A stretch of DNA of 64,000 nucleotides from Alnus glutinosa. Its lineage: Eukaryota > Streptophyta > Magnoliopsida > Fagales > Betulaceae. The notes under the pieces are model-generated. The model saw nothing but the letters and a program-made list of their open reading frames with translations, was not told the origin of the DNA and made no database searches. The position numbers and the translations under genes were made by a program. Below, piece by piece: positions 20,631 to 31,241 of the stretch. The DNA is taken from assembly GCF_958979055.1 (NCBI RefSeq), contig NC_084891.1, positions 30,004,001 through 30,068,000 on the forward strand, written 5' to 3'. How positions within the stretch are numbered: the first letter of the stretch is position 1; each line of letters begins with the position of its first letter.

Positions 20631-23600
20631 CTAAAAGGAGAATCTGGCAACTTCTTCATCTTCATCTTCATCCTCATCCTCATCCTCATCTATAAAATCT
20701 TCATCTTCAGCGAATCTACCATGGTCATCTTCATCTTCCTCTCCTATCTCTCCATGTTCCTCATCCATCATGGTTTTACTCCCGTCTCCTTTTTCCTTCA
20801 GACCGGTGCTCAAAACAACAGTCTCTCCGCTAGATTTCTCCGCATCCTTCCTAAATTTAGCCATGTTTTCCTTCCTACCCTCTTCCTCCAAACGTTGCTT
20901 CTCTACCCGTCTCTTGTCAAGTTCAGCCCTACACAAACAAGAATAAGCAGCAAATAAATAAATTTTGATTGTTTACTTCAATCATTAAGGTAGCAATAGT
21001 GTTCCCAATCAATATAACTGTAGGAGAGGGCAAAAAAAAAACCAAGGAAAACATTTATCAAGTTCAAGCAATACTTATAGGTTTCCATGTATTCCTCAGC
21101 ACTTGCTTCAATGGCATTGAAGAAGGCCTCCATTCCAGCACCAGAAACAGCAGAGACTCCAACAGACCGTAAATTCTTGTAGAACTCATCCAGCACAAGG
21201 GAAAGGCTCTCAGTTAAAGTAGATGTGTAAGACTGATCTGAACTTACTGCTGCCTGAAATGCCTCAAAATCTTCCATCCACTGCATGCACATCATCATCA
21301 GAGACAAGGATATAAACACAAAGTGAAGCCTGCTGTTGTAAATGTAAGTTAAACAGACAACTAAGGAAATGAAAAAATATTTGGAGTCCCAGGTAAAAAG
21401 GGTGAGAAACAGCTCCACAGACTCAGATTTAGACCGCCATGTCAATATGTTGGTCTAAAAGAAAAATTGGTTTAAAAGAAGCAAAAGGAGAGGATATTTG
21501 TTTTTCCTCTCTTTTTTCCCGTTTGGCTTTGAAGAGAAAGGACTAACCAGCAAGGTGGAATTTCAAAGATATCCTTGACACCAGAATGAACCTAAGATAG
21601 TGGTCACATTTTAAACATATCGCAAGTTTGACGAACTGAAACACATCACATCTTTCCCTCACAACCACTACCAAAGTTTGGCATGATAGAAAATGCGTAG
21701 CTTTGAGTAATCCAGACTTAAACCCACCATATGTAACCTGATTACTAATGAGTTTATCCAAATTTAGCTCCCAAAAACACACCAAACATACTGGATAACT
21801 GAATAAGATTTAACTTTTTTACCCTTTAAATCTATAAACAGATTGATATTTCGATTACTTTTTTATTCATTAAATTTGTATTCTATAAAAGTTCGAGTTT
21901 TTTGGGTTTAGTTCCTAACATTCAGCGACATAGGAAGTCAAAAATTATCAACAAACAGAAGCATCAAGATTTAAATCATCTAACTTCAATATAACTTATT
22001 CACAAAAAATGTTAATCAAATTCATACCTCCAAGGCAAATTGATGTTGAGCCACATCAGTCTTGTTGAATGCCAGCACAAGAGGCAACCGTGTCTTGTAA
22101 AGTATACTACAAGCATATAGCATATTGCTCATGAAAGTAACTGGACTTGACGCACGAGGTGTATCGACGACATAAGTTACAACGGTGGGGAAGGTTGAAG
22201 CAAAAGCTTCTGTAATGATAGCACCAGAAGCAGACCACGTGAATATTTCAATCTGACCAGGAGTATCCACAAGAACATAATCAAGCTGATCTGCTCGCCT
22301 CTCAATCATAGAAATAACCTGATATTGGGTGTTATAAAGATTACCATTATAATATACACTTTATGAAAAATGAGACAACAATAAAGAAAAGGAAAAAAAA
22401 AAAAATTTGAAGTGGGAGCATAAATAAATTCAGAAATAAGCGCATCCCACCACTACAAAGTATCCATGGCCGAAAAGTGCCGCCCCTATGCAAGCATATT
22501 CATAGATATCACACCAAATATATAATCAATATGCTTAAACCAGACAATTCCAAACTAGACATTCCAATTCTTTAGAATGTTTATAATTGTGACAATCCAA
22601 GGAGGACACTGAAAACTGGGTGCAAGACCACCCATTTTATAGATCACAGAGCCATGGCGCCATCAACAGCAAAGATGAAGCTGGACGAGCAAAGCAATTA
22701 GGACCTCCTTGCAGAATAATATAAATACTTTAGAGCAGATACTGCACGGGTAAGCTATACCTCATCAAACCTTGTAGCAAACAAGTTAAGCGACGTCAAA
22801 ATTCCACCATTAGGTCCTAGATTGAACTGCTTCATCACTTCCTTGTACTTCACAGTGTCCCTTATATCAATATTGGCGCCAAATGGAAGGGTCATCACAG
22901 CAGGGTCAAGGTTCATCACATAACCCCGAATATTTGAAGCCTGCATGTGGCAAACCAGCCGATGAAGAAACGTCGTTTTTCCGCTCCCTAAGCAAAATCA
23001 AAACACATCCTTCAATCAATATCTCCAAACACAAACACAATCAAATAGTTTTCAAAAGCCTCAACAAACAAATTTGACGAAGTATAACAACTAAACTTTC
23101 AAACAATGCTGATAAGATTCTACTATATATTACCTGCCATTCCTACAACAATAATAATAACTGGTTTTCTCCTGAAGTAGGATGGTGAAGTCCCTGCCTG
23201 CCCAGATGATGATCCCTCAAGATGCAGCTTATCCATGGACTCACTAAGCTCCTCTTTTCCTTTACTATTTCCCTTTGATGCAAAATCAAACAAAAAAAAT
23301 CAGTGACACACGATTCAAAACAACAAAATTAAGCTCAAATCTGAAATGGGTAAGTCAGAACAAGTTCAGAAAACTGGTGAGGGCCCCCCCAAAATGAAAA
23401 CGTTCAGATACTGAATCATGGATGTTTTCACAATTCGGGACCTGAGCCAAGGGACCCTAAACGCATATACCAAACAATTGCTTAGCTCATTAAAAGAAAC
23501 TAAAAATTGAGCAATTTCCCAATACTTTTCCTTCGTTTCTCAGCAACCAAACCAGATAAATACAACACAAAAGGAACTATTAATTAAAAAATTAAAAAAA

Positions 23601-23720
23601 AGATGCAAGTTTGAGGACTACTTGAATGTTTGACGAGTCGTTTGAGTCCGTTGGCATCGATGTGCCTTCTTCATTCGATGACTTGATATTCTGATTGTCG
23701 ATATCAGAATCAATCTCCAT
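20631..23720 (-). CDS. QQT2: GPN-loop GTPase 1 (QQT2/XAB1-like)
   Basis: Six exons: 23,720-23,622; 23,272-23,134; 22,987-22,761; 22,318-22,028; 21,280-21,075; 20,928-20,631. Total 419 aa. GPN1 enzymes bind GTP and help assemble and import RNA polymerase II; the Arabidopsis homologue QQT2 acts with QQT1 in embryo cell division and microtubule organisation. Seen: P-loop GMAGSGKTT split over exons 2-3, the diagnostic loop GPNGGI, G3 motif DTPGQIE, G4 motif NKTD, SAVSGAG near the G5 position, then a charged helix ([17 protein letters not shown]) and a very acidic tail with (DE)n repeats ending ARFSF. The N-terminal 60 residues are Ser/Asn-rich and variable in the family. Length is close to the usual 370-410 aa. 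The acidic tail is coded by a CATCTT/CATCCT-type repeat on the plus strand. Confidence 0.93.
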
Positions 23721-24129
23721 TTACGCATAAAACTGCGACAGTTGCTACTACAGAAATCAGATTCTAGGCTTTCTTTTCTTGCTTCTTTTCTTTTTTTTTT
23801 TTTATCTGGGCAATCAAAAGCAAAGTCAGTTTGAAGAAAACAATTGGGTTTAGAGAGAGAGAACAGAGATTACAAAGCCTGTACTGGTTTGCTGAGTTTA
23901 CAATCCAATCCAAAAAACCAAGTCATAACCAATCTGGAAAACCTTGGAAACAAAGCAAAGAACAAATTTGGGACATAACAAAAAGTCTCATAAAACAACT
24001 GAAGGGGAAAAAACAAAAAACAAAATATCAAAGCAAGAAAAAGTATAGAAAAACCTCAGAGCCCCTATATAGTTGCAATGCATCAAATCGAAAAATAAAT
24101 AAATCAAACAAATAAGAAGTATTTTTAAA

Positions 24130-24745
24130 AATGGGTGCCAGGGCTACCTCAACCAAAGACTTGACAAATATGAAAAATTGGAACATTAGGGGAAAAAAAA
24201 ATAGTTCCAGAAACACTGCATATTGTTAAATATCTTTAAGTAAAGCACCTAAGCAATTCAGATATAAAATTTACCAGCAGTGAGGTAAAAAAAAAAGATT
24301 CCAACATTGAGTCAAGAAGATTCCAGCTACCCGACCTGGTTGCTTATCTATGTACACCCCATGTGTACAAATATGAAATATCCCAACTCAATTGCGTTTG
24401 GAGATTATTAGACAATATAGTTTTTTTTTCCCTGAATTGGGCCCGGGGAGTGGAGCAGTGCGAGGAGAGGGCTGCAGGATAAGTTCCAATGACCACATCT
24501 CACCTAATTCAGGCATTGATGAACCCTAGAAACGTCACTTTTTGCCTTTGGTACTTAATTACTTATTATCATATTATTTTTCTACTGATATGCGGAAGCT
24601 TTATAGGAAAAGATACAAGTTCAACTGCTTCCTTATTTACCGAAGACGATAGAAAGGAACCAAGCTAATTTCGTCATTGCTGCTGCAACCACTATTACCA
24701 TAGGAATATAGAGGGGGAAATAATGCCTACTAACAAATGAGAGGG
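24130..24745. repeat. Dispersed repeat copy B in the QQT2 leader intron
   Basis: Two segments (24,130-24,250 and 24,424-24,745) match 17,329-17,455 and 19,680-19,985 in the same order and orientation. Here they are only about 170 bases apart, against 2.2 kb in copy A. Near 24,775-24,860 the words CTCAGTGACAAAACAATCA and ATAGAGGGGAAAATAAT recur, a local duplication. Confidence 0.65.
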
Positions 24746-25087
24746 AACGAATCCATGGGAATGATATTTTTCAAGAAGTTACTCAGTGACAAAACAATCA
24801 TAGAGGGGAAAATAATACCTATTAACATCCCATTGGCTACTCAGTGACAAAACAATCAAGAACTTAATAAACTCCAAAATCATGCATCGAATTACGAAAT
24901 CAAATCCAAAATGTTATACGAGTCAGAATTTATTGCTTCCGCATGTATACTCTGGAGAATCAAACCAAGCACTGAGAAAACAATGTGACGAGCAAAACAA
25001 ACCCTAAGTTTTATTTAAAAATAAACAAATACGAAGCAGGTCATAATAATAACGAAATAAGATGATTCTAAGAAACAGAAATATTAC

Positions 25088-25200
25088 CGTTAAGTTGCCG
25101 GGCAGGTGAAACGACGGCGCCGCCGATCAGCGCTCTCTTTCCTCTGTGTGTGCGTGTGAGAGCCTGAGAGAGAACAGACAGCATACAGGTTGGTCCACTG
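25088..25200 (-). other. Probable non-coding first exon of QQT2
   Basis: On the minus strand a CT-rich, GC-rich stretch ending GGCAACTTAACG|gtaata gives a good donor at 25,087. The intron would run to just upstream of the ATG at 23,720 (acceptor near 23,735-23,750). GC content and position fit a leader exon; the transcription start is not determined. Confidence 0.45.
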
Positions 25201-25593
25201 CAAACCGAATCAACCGATGGGCTATTAACAAATCGAAGACTGCCACGTCATAGTACGTCTCTCCGCTGCGAGTTGGCGGGAGTGATTAGGGAAAATGACC
25301 GAATGCCCTTGGGTTAAATTGGAATGGGGGTGCCGTGAGTGATGGTTGGGAAATTAATGGGTTGGGTTTGTGTTTGTGTTTAAACGGCCGCCGTTTAGCC
25401 AGGCGGTTTGCGCGAAGAAAATCCCCTTAAAAAAAAAAAAAAAAATCCATTTTTCCCTCCAAACAGGACCTTAAAGTTTCATTTCAAATATTTCATCATT
25501 TTCTTAAAACTCCCGATTAGGTAAAATTGATTTACGAGCATGACTTCGTTTCTAGTAATTATATAGATAGGACAAGATATGATAATTATATTA

Positions 25594-26439
25594 AAGCACT
25601 AGCAGTAGTCTCCTTATATTGGTTTTCTTCCTTAAATATAGGAAAATTTTCACAAAAATCACTCCACAATAGATACCCCAAATTTACATTTTTTTGTTGG
25701 GTAGCATTGTAGCTTTCAAAACACTTTTTTTAATGAAAAAAATTTGTCTCTCTGACTCTCTCTCTCCTTCACGGCTGGCTTCACGCATCACTTCGTCTCC
25801 TTCATCTCCTTCTCTTCTTTTGTGTTTCCTTTCTTTTACTCATTCTTTCTGTCGAGAATAACAGAGGGTGAGACAAAAGAGAGAGACCGTGAGATACTGA
25901 GAGAAAATCCAAGAGATCAGAGAGAGAGAGATCGGGAGTTTGAGAGAATGAAACCAGGAGAGAGAGATGTAGATGGAAAGGGAGATCGCCGGAACCCGCG
26001 AACCCAGAGGAGCCGATCGTCGGTGGGTCACCACCTGTGAACCCAGGTAAGGCAATTTCCGACGAAGCAGGGGGTGATTTCCGGTGGATCTTCGGCTGAT
26101 CGGCCGGTGGGTGGTACTGGATTTAATAATTGTGAGGATTGGGCTGTGAATGATTTTATGAGATGATGATTTTTATGGAGGGTTTTGCCATTGACTATCA
26201 ATTTTCTTCTTGCCATCAGCCGGAGAAGACGAGAAAGCAAGAGAGAGAATAAAAGAAATGGATATAAAAATAAAAGTAAGAAAAAGAAAAAAATATTAAA
26301 ATAAGGTTAAAAAAGAGTATTTAATTGATATAGTGAAAATTAAAGGAATCTATTGTAAGATTTTTTTTATAGGGAAGCAAAAAGTAATTTTGTTCCCTAA
26401 ATGTAAGAAAAATGGTAGGGAAACTGCTACTAGTGCTCT
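25594..26439. mobile_element. Non-autonomous MULE-like element with long terminal inverted repeats
   Basis: Ends AAAGCACTAGCAGTAGTCTCC and (inverted) AGAGCACTAGTAGCAGTTTCC are terminal inverted repeats of about 100 bases at roughly 70-75% identity. Flanks TTATATTA and TATATATTA look like an 8-9 base target duplication, as for Mutator-like elements. The interior (25,740-26,280) is GA/CT-rich with a GC-rich patch near 25,980-26,110. Frames there are low-complexity and no transposase is present. Confidence 0.6.
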
Positions 26440-26449
26440 TATATATTAT

Positions 26450-28200
26450 CATATATGAAAAAACACACACATGTATGTTTATATATACTATTTGATACTT
26501 GCTACAATATTAATCTATGTATAATATGTACTACATGTATAATTTATATGTCTGTATTTATGTAAATATTATTTGTATGTATATTATATATCATACAGAG
26601 TATTATATATAATGTATATAGTATTTGTTAGAGCATTTTTTGGGTCGGATACTCGTCAGCGTAAAGGGGTATCCATCACTTCGAGGAGTCAAGACAAAGC
26701 TTCTATGGGGTTTCTCGTTCAAAGGGCAGTGTACTTGCAAAAGAAAGGGACAATCAAAAGGTCTCCGACTGGAGACTGAAGACACTCTAATGCATACGTT
26801 AGCATATATGTGTTTGAGGTGGAGAGATATATCAGGTGTGTGCTAGTAATCACAAAGAGAAGTGAAGATGGGGAGAGAGAGAGCGAGAGACAAAGAGGAG
26901 TTGGAGAAAGAGAGGGAGTAGCTAAGAGATGGAGAGACATTGAAGGAGCGAAAGATCGAGAGGTTTTTTAGTGGCAGGGAAGATGATCCCTCCTCTGCCT
27001 TGTCTTTTTATTATATAAGGCCCCTCCCCCACTAGGTCTACCTGAAATATTTATATCCCTGACAATACTTAATTCTTTTTAAGGTAGATATAATATACTT
27101 ATAGTACGCGATATACATTTATAGTATTTGTATAAAATGTGAAATATTATTTTAGACAATTTTGTGTGTTTCTATACGTATAGTATAACATATCAGATAG
27201 ATGTTATACGTGTGGGTGAATGTGTATATTATATAGTATAGTTTGAATTGTATAATATATACACGTGTATTTTTTTATCATGGAGTGTGAAGCACGAAAT
27301 GAGGGATGCAAATACAGCTCCTGATCATAGTCTAGCAAATGGGACGATCAGCAATCTTTATAGTAAATTTGAATAGAAGAATACTCAACTTTTATTCATT
27401 ATATTGTATGTGCTGAAAAAGTTACATTATCTTAATATTAATTAAAACTTGAAATTTTCACTAATATATATATATATATATATAGACACACACGCAAGTT
27501 TTATGATTCTAAAATTTTACAAACGTCTATTCTATAAAATTCAGACTACATGGAGTACTGATTATATAAAAATGTAGACCATAGACATTAATTTTGTTTT
27601 TTTTTTTTTACTTTAATTTTTAATTTATGATTTCAACCCACTAGCATTTGAGAATGTGGCATGCCGCTATGTTTGTGAAGGTTTGACGTGGCATATTGTT
27701 AAGTAAATTTTTTTTTTTTTTTTATGGAGAATAAACATATGTGCCAATTATGTTTATACTATATTTGTGACATGTTTGTAAATCGAGGTTGTTAAAAGAC
27801 CTAAAAGAGCATTTAACCCGTTTTCTTTTTATTTTTATATTATTTTCTGAAGGACAAGATTTTAGCCTCCGGCCCCCGCACTTGAGAATGTGGCATGCAA
27901 CTGCGACCCGTTTCAAAAAGCACAAACTATGACCAAAATATGATGTGATTCTCAAGAAATGTAGTATAAAAATTCGAGATCCAGATTCTAAATTAAAGCA
28001 ATTCCTTCGTTCTTCATGGTAATCCCAAGCACCGGGATTGAATCTTTGTCGGGGCCCCATCCCCATAAATATAATCCATCTTTTTGTATTTTTCAGTATT
28101 ATCCATGGAACCCACCTAGATCGAGTCTGAGCTGAATGACGTAAATTTGTCAAGTTTTCGAGTTTTGTATTTGAAAATTAATTATTTTTGGTTACAAAAT
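26450..28200. other. Intergenic repeat-like DNA, no gene seen
   Basis: 26,630-27,050 is GC-richer with a GAGAGA block and resembles part of a retroelement end, but no partner is visible. 27,460-27,484 is a (TA)n run. The phrase GAGAATGTGGCATGC occurs twice (27,650 and 27,884). No coding region is supported on either strand. Confidence 0.5.
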
Positions 28201-28216
28201 AAAATTAAAAGTACTA

Positions 28217-28301
28217 TGGGGTGAGAGAGGCTCGAACTCTCGACCTCAGGATCACTCAGAAGCTATGAGACCTACGCGCTAGCCAACTGCGCCACCACCC
28301 C
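28217..28301 (-). tRNA. tRNA-Met(CAT), elongator type, with intron
   Basis: On the minus strand the gene begins GGGGTGGTGGCGCAGTTGG and ends GAGCCTCTCTCACCCCA. The acceptor stem GGGGTGG pairs with TCACCCC; the D-arm (GCGCAGTTGGCTAGCGC) and T-arm (GAGAGTTCGAGCCTCTC) are complete. The anticodon CAT is at 28,267-28,265. The 85-base length leaves an intron of about 11 bases just 3' of the anticodon, as in other plant elongator tRNA-Met genes. An upstream A-box and B-box are inherent in the D- and T-arms. A TTTCTGTTCTTT flank precedes it. Confidence 0.96.
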
Positions 28302-29269
28302 TTTCTGTTCTTTACGTATTTTATTATTATATATTCCTTTGTAATCGACATAGAGCTGCTTCCAATAAGCCCATGAAAGACCAAAGTATTTCCCGACTTT
28401 TCCCCTTTAAGAAGCAATGTGATGGCTACACGAGTCAGTATAACTCAATGGGATTGCAAGACAGGATCATCTGTCTCAACATATATATAACTTCTACTCA
28501 AAATCTTATCTAGTACGTACCCAAAAATACCAAACTTGCTGTGTACGTAGTTTATTATTTCTTGAGCGTGTAGAAGTTTTTATTCTCTCTTTCTTTTTCA
28601 TTTGCTCTTTTTCTTTTTCCCATTTTGCAATTTGGATGACTATGGTACATGTACACTTAGCAAGTAAAGAGTTCACTTTATCACAAAAAGATTAGTGTAA
28701 ACACGCTAGATAGATCAGATCGACCCACCAACACTAAATCGCAACTTTACCAATGTGTTGGCTTGAATAGAGGGATAAGATCATCTGATCATGAATGCAG
28801 CATGTGATTTAGATCTCCCTCCCCAGCCCCCCAAAGGATCCCCAAGAAAAAGCAAAGTTGGACCCGTCAAAGCCAATCATTTCAAATGCTTGAGACTCAC
28901 ATTGCTTTGCGCAGACGGGAAAGCCTTGAAGATTGAGCTCTCACAAGCTAGTCCTAAAATCAACTCCTATCTCGATGTTAACCGTTTTCTTCTTCTCTGG
29001 GTTTTGTGTCTATTTAGTTTTCTCTTTGAAAAAGCAAAGTAGACAAAGCAGATGATCTCACCTTGTTCTACTAGCAGACCCGACAACCAGGGCCCCACTT
29101 GATTGTTTACTCCAGTTTCATGCCTTTTCTGCGCTATATATATACCTGACATTCCCCTGTCTCCCTCATTCCAATTGTTACTTCTATACACCCTTGTCTT
29201 TGTTTCACTTTATTCGTCCATTCCTGTCATCATCAGCTTATCATATTCCCAACCTAGCAAGAGTTCTTC
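28302..29269. other. Intergenic and promoter side of the HMA gene
   Basis: No convincing gene. An open frame at 28,791-29,042 (MNAACDLDLPPQPPKGSPRK...) has ordinary composition for about 60 codons and then turns hydrophobic; I do not recognise it. A TATA-like ATATATATAC at 29,136-29,145 is about 125 bases before the HMA start codon. Confidence 0.4.
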
Positions 29270-30051
29270 ATGGAGGTACATAAAATTTACACTTCCTATG
29301 TTTTCATTGCGGTCTTTGAGGTCCTTTGTCTTGCTCTTTGTGGGTGCGTCCTAAATGGACACTCACTGATTTTCACGGCATTTATTATTTTCTTGCTTCA
29401 ACTACGATATTGAACTTTAAGTTCCAGTAAGCAGAAACAGGGCATTACTCATTATTCTAAGAAAATGCAATTGTTTCCTCTGTAGCAAGTTTTAGTTAAG
29501 CCTGGTATCTTGTTTTGCAGACTGTAGAATTAAAGGTGGAGATGGTGGGAATACATGAGAAAAGACTCAGGAAATGCTTGTCAAAATTGAAAGGTAAATA
29601 TGTTGCTTTCTTTCTCAGCTATTCAGTGCATCATGTAGATAAGCAAATTGGCAACCATATCATTCAGCTATTCAATGATAATTCACTGATCGATTGCTTT
29701 TTCACAAAATAGCAGTCTTGATTTAGCAAGGCACGTCAAGCTATCATTGATTTCAATTCATCCAATCATTGTCATTTTTTTTTTTCTTAACGTACAGTAC
29801 GTTGAGTTAATCTGCATCTGGGTTTGATCCTTGTTCATGATGTATATATAGGGATAGAGAAGGTGGAAGTTGATGCAAATAGTCAGAAGGTGGTGGTCAC
29901 AGGATATGCACATCGGAACAAAATTCTTAAAGCAGTAAGGAGAGGTGGTCTGAAAGCTGACTTCTGGTCTGCCCAGAATGAGCTCCTAAGTTCTTATGCC
30001 AGTGCGAGTTATGGAAGCTTGAGATTCAGCAACTTCAACTTCTTTAATTAG
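29270..30051 (+). CDS. Small HMA-domain protein without the CxxC metal site
   Basis: Three exons: 29,270-29,275 (only ATGGAG), 29,521-29,593 and 29,852-30,051, giving 92 aa. The protein METVELKVEMVGIHEKRLRKCLSKLKGIEKVEVD...VVVTGYAHRNKILKAVRRGG has the beta-alpha-beta-beta-alpha-beta pattern of a heavy-metal-associated domain: VELKV, VEVDANSQKVVVTGY and KILKAVRRGG are standard. Where most members have MxCxxC, this one has MVGIHEK, so classical metal binding is not expected. The C terminus (...NFNFF N) lacks a CaaX box, so it is HIPP-like without the prenylation site. A two-codon first exon is common in this gene family. Its last exon is duplicated at 35.3 kb. Function is unknown; it may be a protein-interaction HMA. 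Confidence 0.8.
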
Positions 30052-31241
30052 AAGCTTTCCTTTCCTTTTCTTTTCTTTTCTTCTTTGTGGGATCATATAC
30101 TAAGGTTGTGTCTGTGTCTTCATATTTCCATATTATACATTTTTATTTTATTTTATTTTTTTTGTATTCTCTGCCCCTTTTTCTTTTACAAAAGAACTGT
30201 CCCATGTTCAACGAAGATACATAGAGTGGAATGGAAGAGTACGTCTTCAAGTTTTGCAGCTTAATTTGCCGAGTGCTAGCTCTAGACTCAAATATTGTAT
30301 TAAATTAAATTTCTTGAATTTTGTTCTGGAAGTGGATGGCTGGTCTAACATGAAAAGAAGATTTCTGTACCACAAACCTTTTCTCTGGTCCCTCCAGATC
30401 CTGGTAAATTGGTAATCGCATTCGAATTCTTCGAGGACTGCTTAACATGCATGGTTAGACACTTATTGAAACCAAAAATTTAATTATTTAATTAATATCT
30501 TAATATTATTTTTTTATAAAATTTATAATTTTTATTTTTAATATCATGTTAAATTATTAATTATTTTTAACATCAGCTAGCCCTTAATTTTTTTGTCAAA
30601 ATATTAAATGGCCATTAGATCATTGAATAAATTTAATTTTTTTAAAAGTTGAATAAATTTAACTTAATATAAAATTAAAAACAACTCTTTTTCACTATAT
30701 TTTATAAGTCCAACCATAAGACAAGCAGGAATAGTATATTGAATGGTACTAGGATATTATAACTTTTATTATAAAAAAATGATATATATATATATATATA
30801 TATATATTACAGTCTTATTCTACAATATTGATGCGATAATTGTAACTAATTGTTGATATATATATAAAATTACTAATTTAAAGACTGGTTAAAATTACCA
30901 CATCAGCACTATGAGATAAAAATATAATTTTTAAAATTACTTTTTATTATAAATTTCTTACAAATTAATTTAATAATTACGTCAATCGTTACTAAAATGT
31001 TAACACATGCTGATTTGCATAAATTATAATAAAAGTTATATTACCCGAGCTTATATGGGCTTTGGGCCGATGGGGATTGAGATATGAGTTGACCCGAAAT
31101 CGCCAAAACCTTTTATGTACAATAGGAGGTGGCAATTTGCGTCCACCGCCACGTCGCGCCAGCAGGCAGCGATGTCCTCGTACTTGTAAATTGGTAATCT
31201 CTGAGAGACTCTTTTGTGAGTAAACAAAGCGAAGAGAGAAA
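30052..31241. other. Spacer between HMA and SDR genes
   Basis: The 3' side of the HMA gene carries TTTTC repeats. 30,780-30,808 is an (AT)n run. The last 200 bases are the SDR promoter and leader. No additional gene is seen. The same spacer recurs in unit B (35,457-36,935) with one extra MITE. Confidence 0.6.

Noticed and set aside
28791-29042. Possible gene MNAACDLDLPPQPPKGSPRK...
   Set aside because: No recognisable domain, ends in a hydrophobic low-complexity stretch, and lies in the HMA promoter region; kept only as a note.
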